Assembly: GCF_026015295.1 (NCBI RefSeq)
Contig: NZ_JAPDUW010000001.1
Span: 2,868,501 to 2,932,500 of the forward strand
DNA length: 64,000 bases
Reading direction: 5' to 3'
From: Segatella copri
GTDB taxonomy: Bacteria; Bacteroidota; Bacteroidia; Bacteroidales; Bacteroidaceae
Both the position numbers and the translations under genes were made by a program. The notes beneath the pieces were generated by a model that worked only from the letters and a program-made list of their open reading frames with translations, did no database searches and was not told where the DNA came from. Positions 53,609-61,520 of this stretch are shown piece after piece (positions within the stretch are counted from its first letter, which is position 1; each line of letters opens with the position of its first letter).

Positions 53609-54076
53609 TTAATCTTCATCCAGAAGTACAGGAATCTCACGCTTGATGCTCTGCTCAAGAGAGATAAGCGTTTCGGTAGAAACCACACCAGGGATAGCCT
53701 GAAGCTTATTATTGAGCAAATCCATGAGCTGCTCGTTGTCGCGGGCATAAAGCTTAATCAGCATGGTGTATGAACCGGTTGTAAAGTGGCACTCTACGAT
53801 TTCAGGAATGTTCTGCAAGCGCTCTACCACCTTTTTATACATATTACCGCGCTCCAAGTTCAAACCTACATAAGTGCAGGTAGAATAACCCAGGCTTTTA
53901 GGGTTTACATCAAAACCGCTACCGGTGATGAAACCATCCTCCATCAAGTGCTGAACACGCTGATGGATGGCAGCACGAGACACGCCACATTCTGCGGCTA
54001 CGTCTTTGAAAGGAATACGGGCATTCTTGGAAAGGATGCCGAGAATCTTTCTGTCTAGATTGTCTATTTTCTCCAT
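53609..54076 (-). CDS. Lrp/AsnC-family transcriptional regulator
   Basis: DNA-binding regulator of 155 residues. The winged helix (about 5-60) has LDRKILGILSKNARIPFKDV and CGVSRAAIHQRVQHL; the RAM/AsnC effector domain (about 70-150) has CHFTTGSYTMLIKLYARDNE, where Gly-Ser-Tyr is part of the amino-acid pocket. It may control amino-acid or peptide genes; the peptidase genes downstream on the same strand are natural candidates. Confidence 0.93.
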   Translation of the reverse strand: MEKIDNLDRKILGILSKNARIPFKDVAAECGVSRAAIHQRVQHLMEDGFITGSGFDVNPKSLGYSTCTYVGLNLERGNMYKKVVERLQNIPEIVECHFTTGSYTMLIKLYARDNEQLMDLLNNKLQAIPGVVSTETLISLEQSIKREIPVLLDED

Positions 54077-54129
54077 TTCGTTTTGTTTTATATTATTCTA
54101 TTTATAAGGTACTTTTCTATACCAGATAG

Positions 54130-54160
54130 CAAAATTAATAAAATCTATTGATATAAACAA
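54130..54160 (-). promoter_or_regulatory. Bacteroidota promoter of the Lrp gene
   Basis: TTG at 54160-54158, 20 bases, TAATTTTG at 54137-54130, 53 bases before the ATG. Confidence 0.7.
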
Positions 54161-54161
54161 C

Positions 54162-54197
54162 AAAAAGCACGATTATTTTGCAATTTTCGTGCTTTTT
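54162..54197. terminator. hairpin terminator upstream of the Lrp promoter
   Basis: AAAAAGCACGA and TCGTGCTTTTT are complementary around a 14-base loop with A/T runs on both sides. It separates the Lrp unit from the AT-rich islet. Confidence 0.75.
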
Positions 54198-54281
54198 GAT
54201 AGTATTTATACGAATTTTAACAGAAAAAATCGCTTTTATGGCATAGAAATTAAAAACAAAAGAAGCATGATTTTCAAGAGA

Positions 54282-54306
54282 TCCCTTGGTGGACTCTCAC
54301 TTTAAA
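54282..54306 (+). repeat. left copy of 25-bp direct repeat
   Basis: TCCCTTGGTGGA then a near-identical tail to TTTAAA recurs at 57687-57710 with one substitution and one indel. The two copies bracket the islet. Confidence 0.6.
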
Positions 54307-54400
54307 TTTCAATAGATTGCCCTTTTCTCTTCAGATGCATTGATTAAACAAGAGGCAAAGACTCTAAAAATATTCAATTAAGGGAAGTTGTAAATACTAT

Positions 54401-54734
54401 ATGAACGATTTGTCTTTTAAAAATTATCTCTACGCTGGAGTCGGGTATCTTTTGAAGAATCTCATATTTATAGACCTGTTACGTCATGGATTATGATGTA
54501 TATGTAAGTAACATAAAGGAAAAAGAGGTGGATTTTGTCGCCATCAAGAATGATTGAACCATCTATGTACAAGCCACCTATATGCTTGTTGGTGAGCAGA
54601 CAATAGAGCAAGAATATGCTCCGTTAGAGTGTATTGCTGATAACTATGAAAAAGTTGTGGTATCGCTTGACGACCTCCAACAGCCTTCCCGCAATGGCAT
54701 TAGCATGTATTTCTGTATTTTCAACGGAATCTGA
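54401..54734 (+). pseudogene. broken C-terminal part of a DUF4143-type AAA ATPase
   Basis: Reading from 54401 gives DLSFKNYLYAGVGYLLKNLI then IDLLRHG; a one-base shift near 54490 continues YDVYVSNIKEKEVDFVAIKN, a TGA stop, and TIYVQATYMLVGEQTIEQEY through VVVSLDDLQQPSRNGI. This is the nuclease-like C-terminal domain of the Bacteroidota AAA ATPases. The frameshift, the nonsense codon and the missing N-terminal ATPase domain show it is dead. Confidence 0.85.
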
Positions 54735-55270
54735 TTTGTGTGTAAATTTTGAAAATATGAATAATGGAAATAATGTACTGAATAAAACCATATTATCAGA
54801 AAAATAATAGAAATATTTTCCAAAAATCATCTTTTTAACCTATATTTTAGCAAAAATATCTTAATTTATTTGGTGGTTTCATAAATTAGATTTAATTTTG
54901 AAGCGGTTTTCATAAAATTTGCAGTTGCATATAACATTATGAGTGGAGACTCATTACTAAAAATGTTTCTTGTACTGCAATACCTACGCCGATTAGATGC
55001 TCTCGCATTACATTATTGTAGGTGGGACTGCATAGGCAAGGGTGCCAAATCAGAGGTAATGAGAGCCACTATTTATGGGAAGCGTTTATCATGCGCTTTG
55101 TAACTTGACGTCTTGAAATTCTCGCAAAGTTTCAAAATGATTCAGTCACGTAACAAGGCAACGATAGATGCTCATGGGATGTTTTTATAATACCCCTAAT
55201 ATCATTCTGTGCATCTTATATAATATAAGGTGTACAAGTTTGGTATATTGGGATAATTATATCAACTATC

Positions 55271-55369
55271 GGCGTGGGTTTCTGTTCGTTGCTCGTTCTT
55301 GACTGGATGGGCAATGCGAGAAGCCTCAAGACGTAGGACGAGTGACAAGATCAGACTCCTGCGCTTTTT
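55271..55369 (+). ncRNA. candidate structured small RNA with intrinsic terminator
   Basis: Three stacked helices form a rod: 55272-55284 with 55352-55364 (two mismatches), 55288-55296 with 55338-55346 (nine pairs, two wobble), 55297-55302 with 55326-55331 (six pairs), closing on a 23-base loop. TTTTT follows at 55365-55369. No coding gene on this strand ends here. I cannot name a family; a 6S-like or element-derived RNA is possible. The 5' end is not defined. Confidence 0.5.
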
Positions 55370-55443
55370 CGTTTATAGTCAAAAACTTTTCATGTAACTT
55401 ATATTGCCGATGCTTGGGAGTCAATAGGCTATGTTAAACATAT

Positions 55444-55956
55444 ATGAAAAAGATTGCGTTTACTCTTTTATTATTAGCAGGTAGTATTGCCTCAATGCAT
55501 GCACAGGCTAAATTTGAGCATGCACAAACACGTATCCAAGAGGGTATGTCAGAGTTCTTTGTACGTCCAATGGTAGCTGAGCTCCAGATGATAAACAAAG
55601 ATTGTCAAGAATGGTCATTTAATATCTTCCCTGGAGTTTCTCTTTCTGAGATTAGTACAGCAATGCTTGAGAATGCAAAAGCTAATGCTGCTTTCAAAGC
55701 TGCAAAACTTGCAGGTGCAGATATTATTCTTGGTGCAACTTTTTATGTTATCAATAATGAGAAGGCCAAAGGCTTAGATGTTACTGTGCGTGGTTATCCT
55801 GCTAAGTATGTGAGATTCCATAATTATGGCGAAGGTCAGTTGGGTACAGATGACTCCAAGTGGATTGACCCTTTACAGAATGGTGCCCGCATACGTGCTA
55901 TATCTGTTGATAATAAGCAGAACAAAGCTGTTGGCAATGAGAATCGAAATAAGTAA
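55444..55956 (+). CDS. exported hypothetical protein, AT-rich islet
   Basis: Exported 170-residue protein with a signal peptide ending MHA and Gln next. The mature part is mixed alpha/beta (MSEFFVRPMVAELQMINKDC, NAAFKAAKLAGADIILGATF, LDVTVRGYPAKYVRFHNYG) and ends in a charged Asn/Lys-rich tail. The AAKLAGADIILGATFY stretch recalls lipoproteins and DUF domains that sort near outer-membrane proteins, but I do not recognise the family. It is AT-richer than core genes and precedes a small barrel gene by 31 bases. Confidence 0.75.
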   Translation: MKKIAFTLLLLAGSIASMHAQAKFEHAQTRIQEGMSEFFVRPMVAELQMINKDCQEWSFNIFPGVSLSEISTAMLENAKANAAFKAAKLAGADIILGATFYVINNEKAKGLDVTVRGYPAKYVRFHNYGEGQLGTDDSKWIDPLQNGARIRAISVDNKQNKAVGNENRNK

Positions 55957-55987
55957 ACATAAATATTAATTCTAAAATTATAACACA

Positions 55988-56551
55988 ATGAAAAAGTTAT
56001 TATTATTGGCTATTGCCACTATCATGAGTCTTGGTGCTTCTGCCCAGCTCATCACATCAAACACAGTTACTTACAAAAAAAGTAGTGGTTACAACCGCAT
56101 CGGTGTATCATACAACTCAATTAGTTCAAATGCAGAAGGTTCAGAATCTGTCAGTGGTGTTTCTTTAGCTTGGACTAAGGGCATCTCTGTAGCCAAAGAT
56201 ATTCCTCTGTTTGTAGAAACTGGTCTTGGTGCAACTTACGCTTTTGATGATTTAAGTGCTGTGATTGCAACAATTCCCTTGAACGTAACTTACAAGTGGC
56301 CTGTAACAGAGAGTGTCAAGATTGCCCCTTTAGCAGGTCTTACATTTAATGGAAACATCACATCTGACGTTGATGATATGAAGTTCTTTACTCTTGGCTG
56401 GCAAGCTGGAGTCAATGTTGAATTGGGTAAATTCTACGTAGGTCTATCTTATGGTGGAGGGTTGACCGATTTTGTTAAGTATGAAGATGATTACGAATCA
56501 TACAATTACAAATTGAACAATTTTGCAGCAACAATCGGTCTTGTATTCTAA
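55988..56551 (+). CDS. small outer-membrane beta-barrel (porin-family) protein
   Basis: Exported 187-residue protein with a signal peptide ending ASA and Gln next. Alternating strands (IGVSYNSISSNAEGSESVSG, VSLAWTKGISV, PLFVETGLGATYAF, LGWQAGVNVELGKFYVGLSY) and the terminal ATIGLVF with a C-terminal Phe are those of an eight-stranded OmpA/OmpW-like barrel. Function unknown. It lies between two small exported proteins in the AT-rich islet and ends before a hairpin. Confidence 0.85.
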   Translation: MKKLLLLAIATIMSLGASAQLITSNTVTYKKSSGYNRIGVSYNSISSNAEGSESVSGVSLAWTKGISVAKDIPLFVETGLGATYAFDDLSAVIATIPLNVTYKWPVTESVKIAPLAGLTFNGNITSDVDDMKFFTLGWQAGVNVELGKFYVGLSYGGGLTDFVKYEDDYESYNYKLNNFAATIGLVF

Positions 56552-56575
56552 CAAATGCATAAGTTTTAGATAGGG

Positions 56576-56620
56576 TCTGCCTAATATCTGTTACAATGAC
56601 GGATATTGGGCAGATTGTTT
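56576..56620 (+). terminator. hairpin between islet genes
   Basis: TCTGCCTAATATC (56576-56588) pairs with 56602-56614 with one G-T pair, followed by TTGTTT. It may terminate or attenuate before the third islet gene. Confidence 0.65.
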
Positions 56621-56645
56621 GTTTAATAATTTAAGAGTTGAATAT

Positions 56646-57329
56646 ATGAAAACTGTGATTTTGGCAGTGCTGATGATACTATCTGCTACTATTACCCATG
56701 CACAAGATAACTACTCGTTGACAAAAGAAGGGAATAGTTATATTTGCAAAGGTTCCAAGCCATGTAAAATTGATGAGCGAACAACCTTTGGTAGTGCAGC
56801 TCTCTGGGCTATGGAGAAATCCAGCAACGTAGTTGAAAACACACTAAAATGTGATCCCCAAAAATTAGTGCTAAGTGTTGGTTGTAATATTGCTGAAAAC
56901 GAAAACTCTGATAAGGTTTATACTTTTCAACTTAATATTGCTGTGAATAAGGGCAAAATAGAGTTTCTCATAAAAGACGTTAAATGTGCCCCAAAGGGTG
57001 TCTTAGCGGTTTTTAAGACTATGTCTTTTGACAAAATAAACTTAGAGAAAAAGCCCCAATACAAAGAATATATAGAGAAGTTTTCTGTTTTATGCAATCA
57101 CTTTATCCAACAAACGATGCATGAAATTCTTGATTCAAAAGTAGAATTGTCTCATTGGGAAGCTATCGTTTCAGGCCAAGTAGTGAAAGGTATGAATCCA
57201 AAAGAGGTTATATTAGCAAAGGGTAAACCACTTACCATTACAGAAAACTCGCAACGTATTATGTGGTCGTATGATTCTGGCACCATTGTTATGATAGAAA
57301 ACGGAATTGTAAGCGGAGTTATTAATTAA
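56646..57329 (+). CDS. exported DUF4468-like protein with SmpA/BamE-like C-terminus
   Basis: Exported 227-residue protein: signal peptide ending THA and Gln next. The middle part (about 90-165) looks like the TBP-like DUF4468 fold. The tail GQVVKGMNPKEVILAKGKPL then IMWSYDSGTIVMIENG resembles the BamE/OmlA motif (GMxxxxVxxxxGxP). The start at 56646 gives a proper signal peptide; an upstream in-frame ATG at 56619 does not. The role is unknown; a part in outer-membrane assembly or repeat surface proteins is possible. Confidence 0.7.
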   Translation: MKTVILAVLMILSATITHAQDNYSLTKEGNSYICKGSKPCKIDERTTFGSAALWAMEKSSNVVENTLKCDPQKLVLSVGCNIAENENSDKVYTFQLNIAVNKGKIEFLIKDVKCAPKGVLAVFKTMSFDKINLEKKPQYKEYIEKFSVLCNHFIQQTMHEILDSKVELSHWEAIVSGQVVKGMNPKEVILAKGKPLTITENSQRIMWSYDSGTIVMIENGIVSGVIN

Positions 57330-57357
57330 AAACTTGCGAAAGTAAATGCTACAAGAT

Positions 57358-57400
57358 CAAGGATAGGTAAAAATAAAAGTCTCTACCTATCCTTGTTATT
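57358..57400 (+). terminator. terminator after the DUF4468-like gene
   Basis: AAGGATAGGTA (57359-57369) and TACCTATCCTT (57384-57394) pair perfectly, followed by a T-rich tail. Confidence 0.75.
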
Positions 57401-57660
57401 ATGTAACGGTTTAAAATAACAAGGTACAATTTAGTGTCCTTTTTATGAAGCAGCACATAGTTAAAGGATAGAGTTTTAAACTCTTCCTTTATCTCATATT
57501 TACTGTAAATTACTTTTATCATAAAGGCCAGTTCTCAATAGAAGCGCAAGTATAAACTTTAAGAAAGCGCTTTATTAAGGTCTAATGATGCGCATCGTTA
57601 GATCATGCAGATTATCTACAAGTTATATCCTTGAAAATCAGCAAATTTTTAAACGAAAAA

Positions 57661-57710
57661 GAATCCACCAAAAACACATAACGTATTCCCTTGGTGGATT
57701 CTCACTTAAA
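57661..57710 (+). repeat. right direct repeat with hairpin
   Basis: 57687-57710 repeats 54282-54306. Its TGGTGGATTC also pairs with GAATCCACCA at 57661-57670, so this copy sits in a 41-base hairpin that the left copy lacks. Confidence 0.6.
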
Positions 57711-57883
57711 ACTTATATATAGGTAAAACCTTGACCGTATATCCATTTTTTCAATGGCAAAAAAACTATTGAAATGTTAAAAACCTTGGCATTTTACTAC
57801 TTTTAGTAGAATCTACCATAGGAGAAAGCGACAATACGCCACCCATCTTGCGTATTGATACCCGAAAGAACTTCCTCGTGAAA

Positions 57884-57917
57884 AAGAGCCAAAGATAACA
57901 CTCTATCCTTGGCTCTT
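57884..57917 (-). terminator. terminator of the FKBP gene cluster
   Basis: AAGAGCCAA plus GATA pairs with TATC plus TTGGCTCTT around a short loop; on the minus strand a T-run follows, 49 bases past the last FKBP stop. Confidence 0.8.
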
Positions 57918-57965
57918 ACCTTATTATATTTTAGTAGTAATTACTTAATGAAATGAATTTCGTAA

Positions 57966-58940
57966 TTACTTTCTCTTTCTGGAAGCAGCTTTCTTGCCGT
58001 TTGACTTGGCAGAAGCCTTAGCCACCTTCTTCTCTGCACCTACGGCTACATCTTCCTTCAACTCGCCAGCAGGCTCAGCCTTAACCTCTGGCTTTACGAT
58101 GCTAACCAGCTCAAGATCGAACACCAAAGTAGAGTATGGAGGAATCTGACCAGCCTGACGCTCGCCGTAAGCCAACTCGTAAGGAATGTAAACCTGCCAC
58201 TTACTGCCCACAGGCATCAGAGTAAGCGCCTCGGTCCAACCCTTGATCAAGCCATTGGCACGGAACTTATCTGTCTTGCTGCCACCATGCTTGGATGTAG
58301 CATCAAAAACGGTACCATCAATCAGACGACCCTCGTAGATAACTTCTACCTCATCGCTTGCCTTAGGCACCTCGCCATGACCTTCGGTAATCACCTTATA
58401 CTGCAAACCGCTAGGCAACACCTTTACACCAGGTTTCTTGGCATTAGCAGCAAGGAACTTCTCGCCGGCACCAGCCAAAGCTTCCTTCTGGAAATCGGCA
58501 GCAGCCTTAGAGGTAAAGAATGTTGTATCATTAGCCAAAGCTGCGATAAAACCATTCTGGAACATAGCATGGCTGATAGAATCGCCTGTACTCTTCAACT
58601 CTTCCTTTGTGCCAGGATATACACGCTTCTCTACCAGTTTGGCAACCTCCATACCTGCAGAATAAGCTACGGTCTTAGGATTGATTCCCATGGCAAGCGC
58701 ATCCTTGTAACCACGAAGGAAATTCTCCATATAGGCAGTATCTACCTGAAAACTCTGCTGGATATAAGGAATCAGACCACGAGTGGCATTCATACCAGCT
58801 ACATAACTCAAAGAATCGGCTGATGATTTCAACTCAACAAGAGTAGCCGCCTTCTTAACCTTCTTCTTGCTTGCAGCACTAGCTGTAAACAAAGAAGCAC
58901 CCGCCACGAGGACGAGTGCTGTCATTAATATTTTCTTCAT
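57966..58940 (-). CDS. FKBP-type peptidyl-prolyl isomerase with Lys-rich tail
   Basis: Exported MIP/FkpA-like isomerase of 324 residues. The signal peptide ends TASA; a helical dimerisation domain (about 40-165) precedes the FKBP domain (about 180-285: LPSGLQYKVITEGHG, VEVIYEGRLIDGTVFDAT, LIKGWTEALTLMPVGSKW, IPYELAYGERQAGQIPPYST). After it comes a tail of about 40 residues rich in Lys and Ala (EKKVAKASAKSNGKKAASRK), unusual for the family. It is the third gene of a tandem FKBP cluster. Confidence 0.92.
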   Translation of the reverse strand: MKKILMTALVLVAGASLFTASAASKKKVKKAATLVELKSSADSLSYVAGMNATRGLIPYIQQSFQVDTAYMENFLRGYKDALAMGINPKTVAYSAGMEVAKLVEKRVYPGTKEELKSTGDSISHAMFQNGFIAALANDTTFFTSKAAADFQKEALAGAGEKFLAANAKKPGVKVLPSGLQYKVITEGHGEVPKASDEVEVIYEGRLIDGTVFDATSKHGGSKTDKFRANGLIKGWTEALTLMPVGSKWQVYIPYELAYGERQAGQIPPYSTLVFDLELVSIVKPEVKAEPAGELKEDVAVGAEKKVAKASAKSNGKKAASRKRK

Positions 58941-58976
58941 TTATAAGTCCTCTATAAAAATGAGTTCCCACAAAAA

Positions 58977-59852
58977 TTACTTGCCACCAACTGAAATCAA
59001 CTCAATCTTGAAGATCAATACAGAGAATGGCTTGATCTGACCCTGCTCGCGCTCACCGTAAGCCAACTGCTGAGGAATGTAAACCTCCCAAACAGAACCT
59101 GCTGGCATGTGAACCAAAGCATCAGTCCAACCCTTGATAACCTGGTTAGCACGGAGATCTACGGCCTGACCACGCTTGAAAGAAGAATCGAATACCTTGC
59201 CGTCGATTGTCTTACCCTCGTAGTTAACCTTAACCATAGAAGTATCCTTTGGCATAGGGCCGTTACCCTCCTTGATTACCTTGTACTGAACACCTGAAGG
59301 CAGAGTAACAACTCCTGGCTTCTTCTTGTTGGCAGCGAGGAACTTCTCACCAGCAACCTTGTTAGGACCATATTCCTTCTCCATGTTCTTAGCCTTGATA
59401 GCCATCATCTTAGCCTGAGCTATCTGAGCAGCCTGCTCAACAGTCATCAAGCCCTTCTTGCCTGTAGTACCTGTGATGAAACCAGCCATGAAGTTCTTCA
59501 GAGAGATAGACTTTGTAGAATCCTCACCGAATACCTCGTGGTTGATGCCCTTAACCATCTGGTTAGAGATCTGCTGACCAATCTGGATACCTGCATAGTA
59601 AGCAGCCTTCTTCTTGTCGTCACCAGCGTTGGCACCATCGTTAAGACCCTTGATGAAATCATCCATGTAAGCAGTATCAACGCCCATGCGCTCTACCAAA
59701 AACTCCTTCAGACCCTGAGTCTGAGACATACCCATAGCATAGCTCATAGTATCTACATCAGTCTTGAGATCTGCCTTAGGAGTAGAATTGCCACAACCTA
59801 CGAATGTAGCAGCAGCACAAGCCACGAGGGCTCCGAAAAATAACTTTTTCAT
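58977..59852 (-). CDS. FKBP-type peptidyl-prolyl isomerase lipoprotein
   Basis: MIP/FkpA-like isomerase of 291 residues, probably a lipoprotein: MKKLFFGALVACAAATFVGC gives a lipobox with Cys20. Helical N-domain about 35-175, FKBP domain about 185-291 (LPSGVQYKVIKEGNGPMPKD, VNYEGKTIDGKVFDSSF, VIKGWTDALVHMPAGSVW, IPQQLAYGEREQGQIKPFSV). It speeds proline isomerisation in envelope proteins. It lies between two paralogues. Confidence 0.94.
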   Translation of the reverse strand: MKKLFFGALVACAAATFVGCGNSTPKADLKTDVDTMSYAMGMSQTQGLKEFLVERMGVDTAYMDDFIKGLNDGANAGDDKKKAAYYAGIQIGQQISNQMVKGINHEVFGEDSTKSISLKNFMAGFITGTTGKKGLMTVEQAAQIAQAKMMAIKAKNMEKEYGPNKVAGEKFLAANKKKPGVVTLPSGVQYKVIKEGNGPMPKDTSMVKVNYEGKTIDGKVFDSSFKRGQAVDLRANQVIKGWTDALVHMPAGSVWEVYIPQQLAYGEREQGQIKPFSVLIFKIELISVGGK

Positions 59853-59937
59853 TTCCTTATTTATATTTTAAATCTTTATTTTTATCTATTATATTCCAGG
59901 ATTGCCTTTACTTCGTTTAAATATATCTACTAACAGA

Positions 59938-60540
59938 TTACTTAACGGCAACGAGCTCAACATCGAAAATCAAGGCTGAGAATGGAGGGATAGATGCACC
60001 TGCACCACGCTCGCCATAACCCAACTGATAAGGGATGAAGAAACGGAACTTGGCACCCTCGGTCATGAGCTGAAGACCCTCTGTCCAACCAGCGATAACC
60101 TGGTTCAATGGGAAGGTAGCAGTCTGACCACGGTCGTAAGAACTGTCAAACTTAGTACCGTCGATAAGCGTTCCCTCATAGTGGCACTCAACCTGATCGG
60201 TAGCCTTAGGAGCCTTGCCATTACCTTCACGCAAAACCTGATACTGCAAACCGCTCTTAGTAGTGATGATACCATCCTTCTTGCCGTTCTCGGCGAGGAA
60301 CTTCTCACCAGCTTCCTTAGCAACCTTGCCCTTCTCGGCAGCAGCAGCCTGAGCCTTAGCCTCCTGCTCTGCAAAGAAGTTCTGTACCAACTCCTGAGCT
60401 TCCTGCTCGCCGAGCTGAAGCTTACCGGCGATGGCATCCTTTACAGCCTGTGCAAAATCATCAATATTCAAACTCTCTGCACCCATAGAAGCCAACTGGC
60501 GACCGATGCCGATGCCCAAAGCATAACTTACTTTATCCAT
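59938..60540 (-). CDS. cytoplasmic FKBP-type peptidyl-prolyl isomerase
   Basis: Isomerase of 200 residues without a signal peptide, so probably cytoplasmic. A short helical domain (about 1-85) with an Ala/Gln-rich segment precedes the FKBP fold (about 95-200: TTKSGLQYQVLREGNG, CHYEGTLIDGTKFDSSYDRG, VIAGWTEGLQLMTEGAKF, PYQLGYGERGAGASIPPFSA). It is the first gene of the cluster, next to a consensus -7 box. Confidence 0.94.
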   Translation of the reverse strand: MDKVSYALGIGIGRQLASMGAESLNIDDFAQAVKDAIAGKLQLGEQEAQELVQNFFAEQEAKAQAAAAEKGKVAKEAGEKFLAENGKKDGIITTKSGLQYQVLREGNGKAPKATDQVECHYEGTLIDGTKFDSSYDRGQTATFPLNQVIAGWTEGLQLMTEGAKFRFFIPYQLGYGERGAGASIPPFSALIFDVELVAVK

Positions 60541-60603
60541 AAAATCTATTTATAATAATGTATTAATAATCTTAAAATGTACTTTTTGTCCTTAAAACGA
60601 GTG

Positions 60604-60611
60604 CAAAGATA
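60604..60611 (-). promoter_or_regulatory. -7 box of the FKBP cluster (TATCTTTG)
   Basis: TATCTTTG matches TAnnTTTG 63 bases before the first FKBP gene. Confidence 0.6.
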
Positions 60612-60654
60612 ACATTTTTCTCGCTTAAAACGATGTTATTTGCAGAAAAATTGC

Positions 60655-60662
60655 TAAATTTG
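60655..60662 (+). promoter_or_regulatory. -7 box of sirtuin gene (TAAATTTG)
   Basis: TAAATTTG fits the consensus 52 bases before the ATG and is divergent from the FKBP promoter. Confidence 0.5.
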
Positions 60663-60714
60663 TGCATTCTTAATAAAAAGATTAAGAAAATATGAATAAT
60701 TAAAACGTGATAAG

Positions 60715-61413
60715 ATGAAGAAACTCGTATTTTTAACCGGTGCAGGCATGTCTGTGGAGAGTGGTTTCAAAACTTTCCGTGGCAATGATGGATTATGGGA
60801 AAACTATCCTGTAGAACAGATAGCTACCCATGAGGGATGGGAAGCTGACCCTACCCTAGTAACAAACTTCTATAATATGTTGCGCCATAAACTCTATGCT
60901 GCGCAACCTAACGAGGGACATAAACTTATCAAGGAGCTGGAAAAAGACTTCGATGTGACGGTAATCACCCAGAATGTAGATAATCTGCATGAGAAGGCAG
61001 GTTCCAAGAATGTAATCCATCTGCATGGCGAACTGTCAAAGGTTTGCTCATCACGCGACCCTTACGACTATCGCTACATCAAGGAATTACCTGAGGATGA
61101 CTGCGAGGTAAAGCCGGGAACCGAAGCTGGAGATGGAAGCCTGTTGCGCCCATTTATCGTTTTCTTCGGCGAAAGCGTTCCTATGATTGAGCCGGCAGCC
61201 GAAGCTGTACAGCAAGCCGATATCTTCGTCATTATCGGAACCTCACTCAACGTTTATCCTGCTGCAGGTCTGATTTCATATACCAAGCCTCACATTCCTA
61301 TCTATCTGATAGACCCGGGTGCCGTAAACACCAATGGATATTACAAGATAGAGCACATCATGAAAGGGGCTTCAGATGGTATGAAAGAACTGAAGGAAAT
61401 ATTGGAAAAATAA
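60715..61413 (+). CDS. Sir2-family NAD-dependent protein deacylase
   Basis: Sirtuin of 232 residues that removes acyl groups from lysines with NAD. LTGAGMSVESGF (8-18) and TQNVDNLH (85-92) bind NAD; His104 in HLHGE is the catalytic base; IGTSLNVYP binds the ribose. Two features are odd. Only Cys111 and Cys130 remain of the usual four zinc cysteines. The Tyr-x-x-Arg of CobB/SIRT5-type desuccinylases reads Tyr53-Asn-Met-Leu, with Arg one place later at 57. Expected activity is deacylation, but acyl preference is uncertain. Confidence 0.92.
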   Translation: MKKLVFLTGAGMSVESGFKTFRGNDGLWENYPVEQIATHEGWEADPTLVTNFYNMLRHKLYAAQPNEGHKLIKELEKDFDVTVITQNVDNLHEKAGSKNVIHLHGELSKVCSSRDPYDYRYIKELPEDDCEVKPGTEAGDGSLLRPFIVFFGESVPMIEPAAEAVQQADIFVIIGTSLNVYPAAGLISYTKPHIPIYLIDPGAVNTNGYYKIEHIMKGASDGMKELKEILEK

Positions 61414-61437
61414 AAACATTCAGAATATATAAACAAC

Positions 61438-61486
61438 AAAAGCAAACGGAGAAGCGCCCATTGATGCTTCCCCGTTTGCTTTTATT
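61438..61486. terminator. bidirectional terminator
   Basis: AAAAGCAAACGG with GAAGC pairs with GCTTC and CCGTTTGCTTTT (61466-61483), between the convergent sirtuin and cotransporter genes. Confidence 0.85.
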
Positions 61487-61520
61487 ACTTTTATTTTCTT
61501 TCTATCAATAACATTCTGCA

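Larger units (their letters stand above)
54198..55443. other. AT-rich intergenic stretch of the islet
   Basis: It holds the left short direct repeat (54282-54306), a broken ATPase gene (54401-54734), a 54-codon frame with no family features near 54940-55100, and a candidate structured RNA (55271-55369). I see no intact gene. Confidence 0.6.
57330..57965. other. hairpin-rich intergenic region
   Basis: No gene is seen in this gap. It has two terminators (57358-57400, 57884-57917), a palindrome AAAGGA...TCCTTT around 57465-57490, a near-palindrome centred on GATGCGCATC (57581-57602), and the right direct repeat with a GAATCCACCA/TGGTGGATTC hairpin (57661-57701). Confidence 0.6.
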
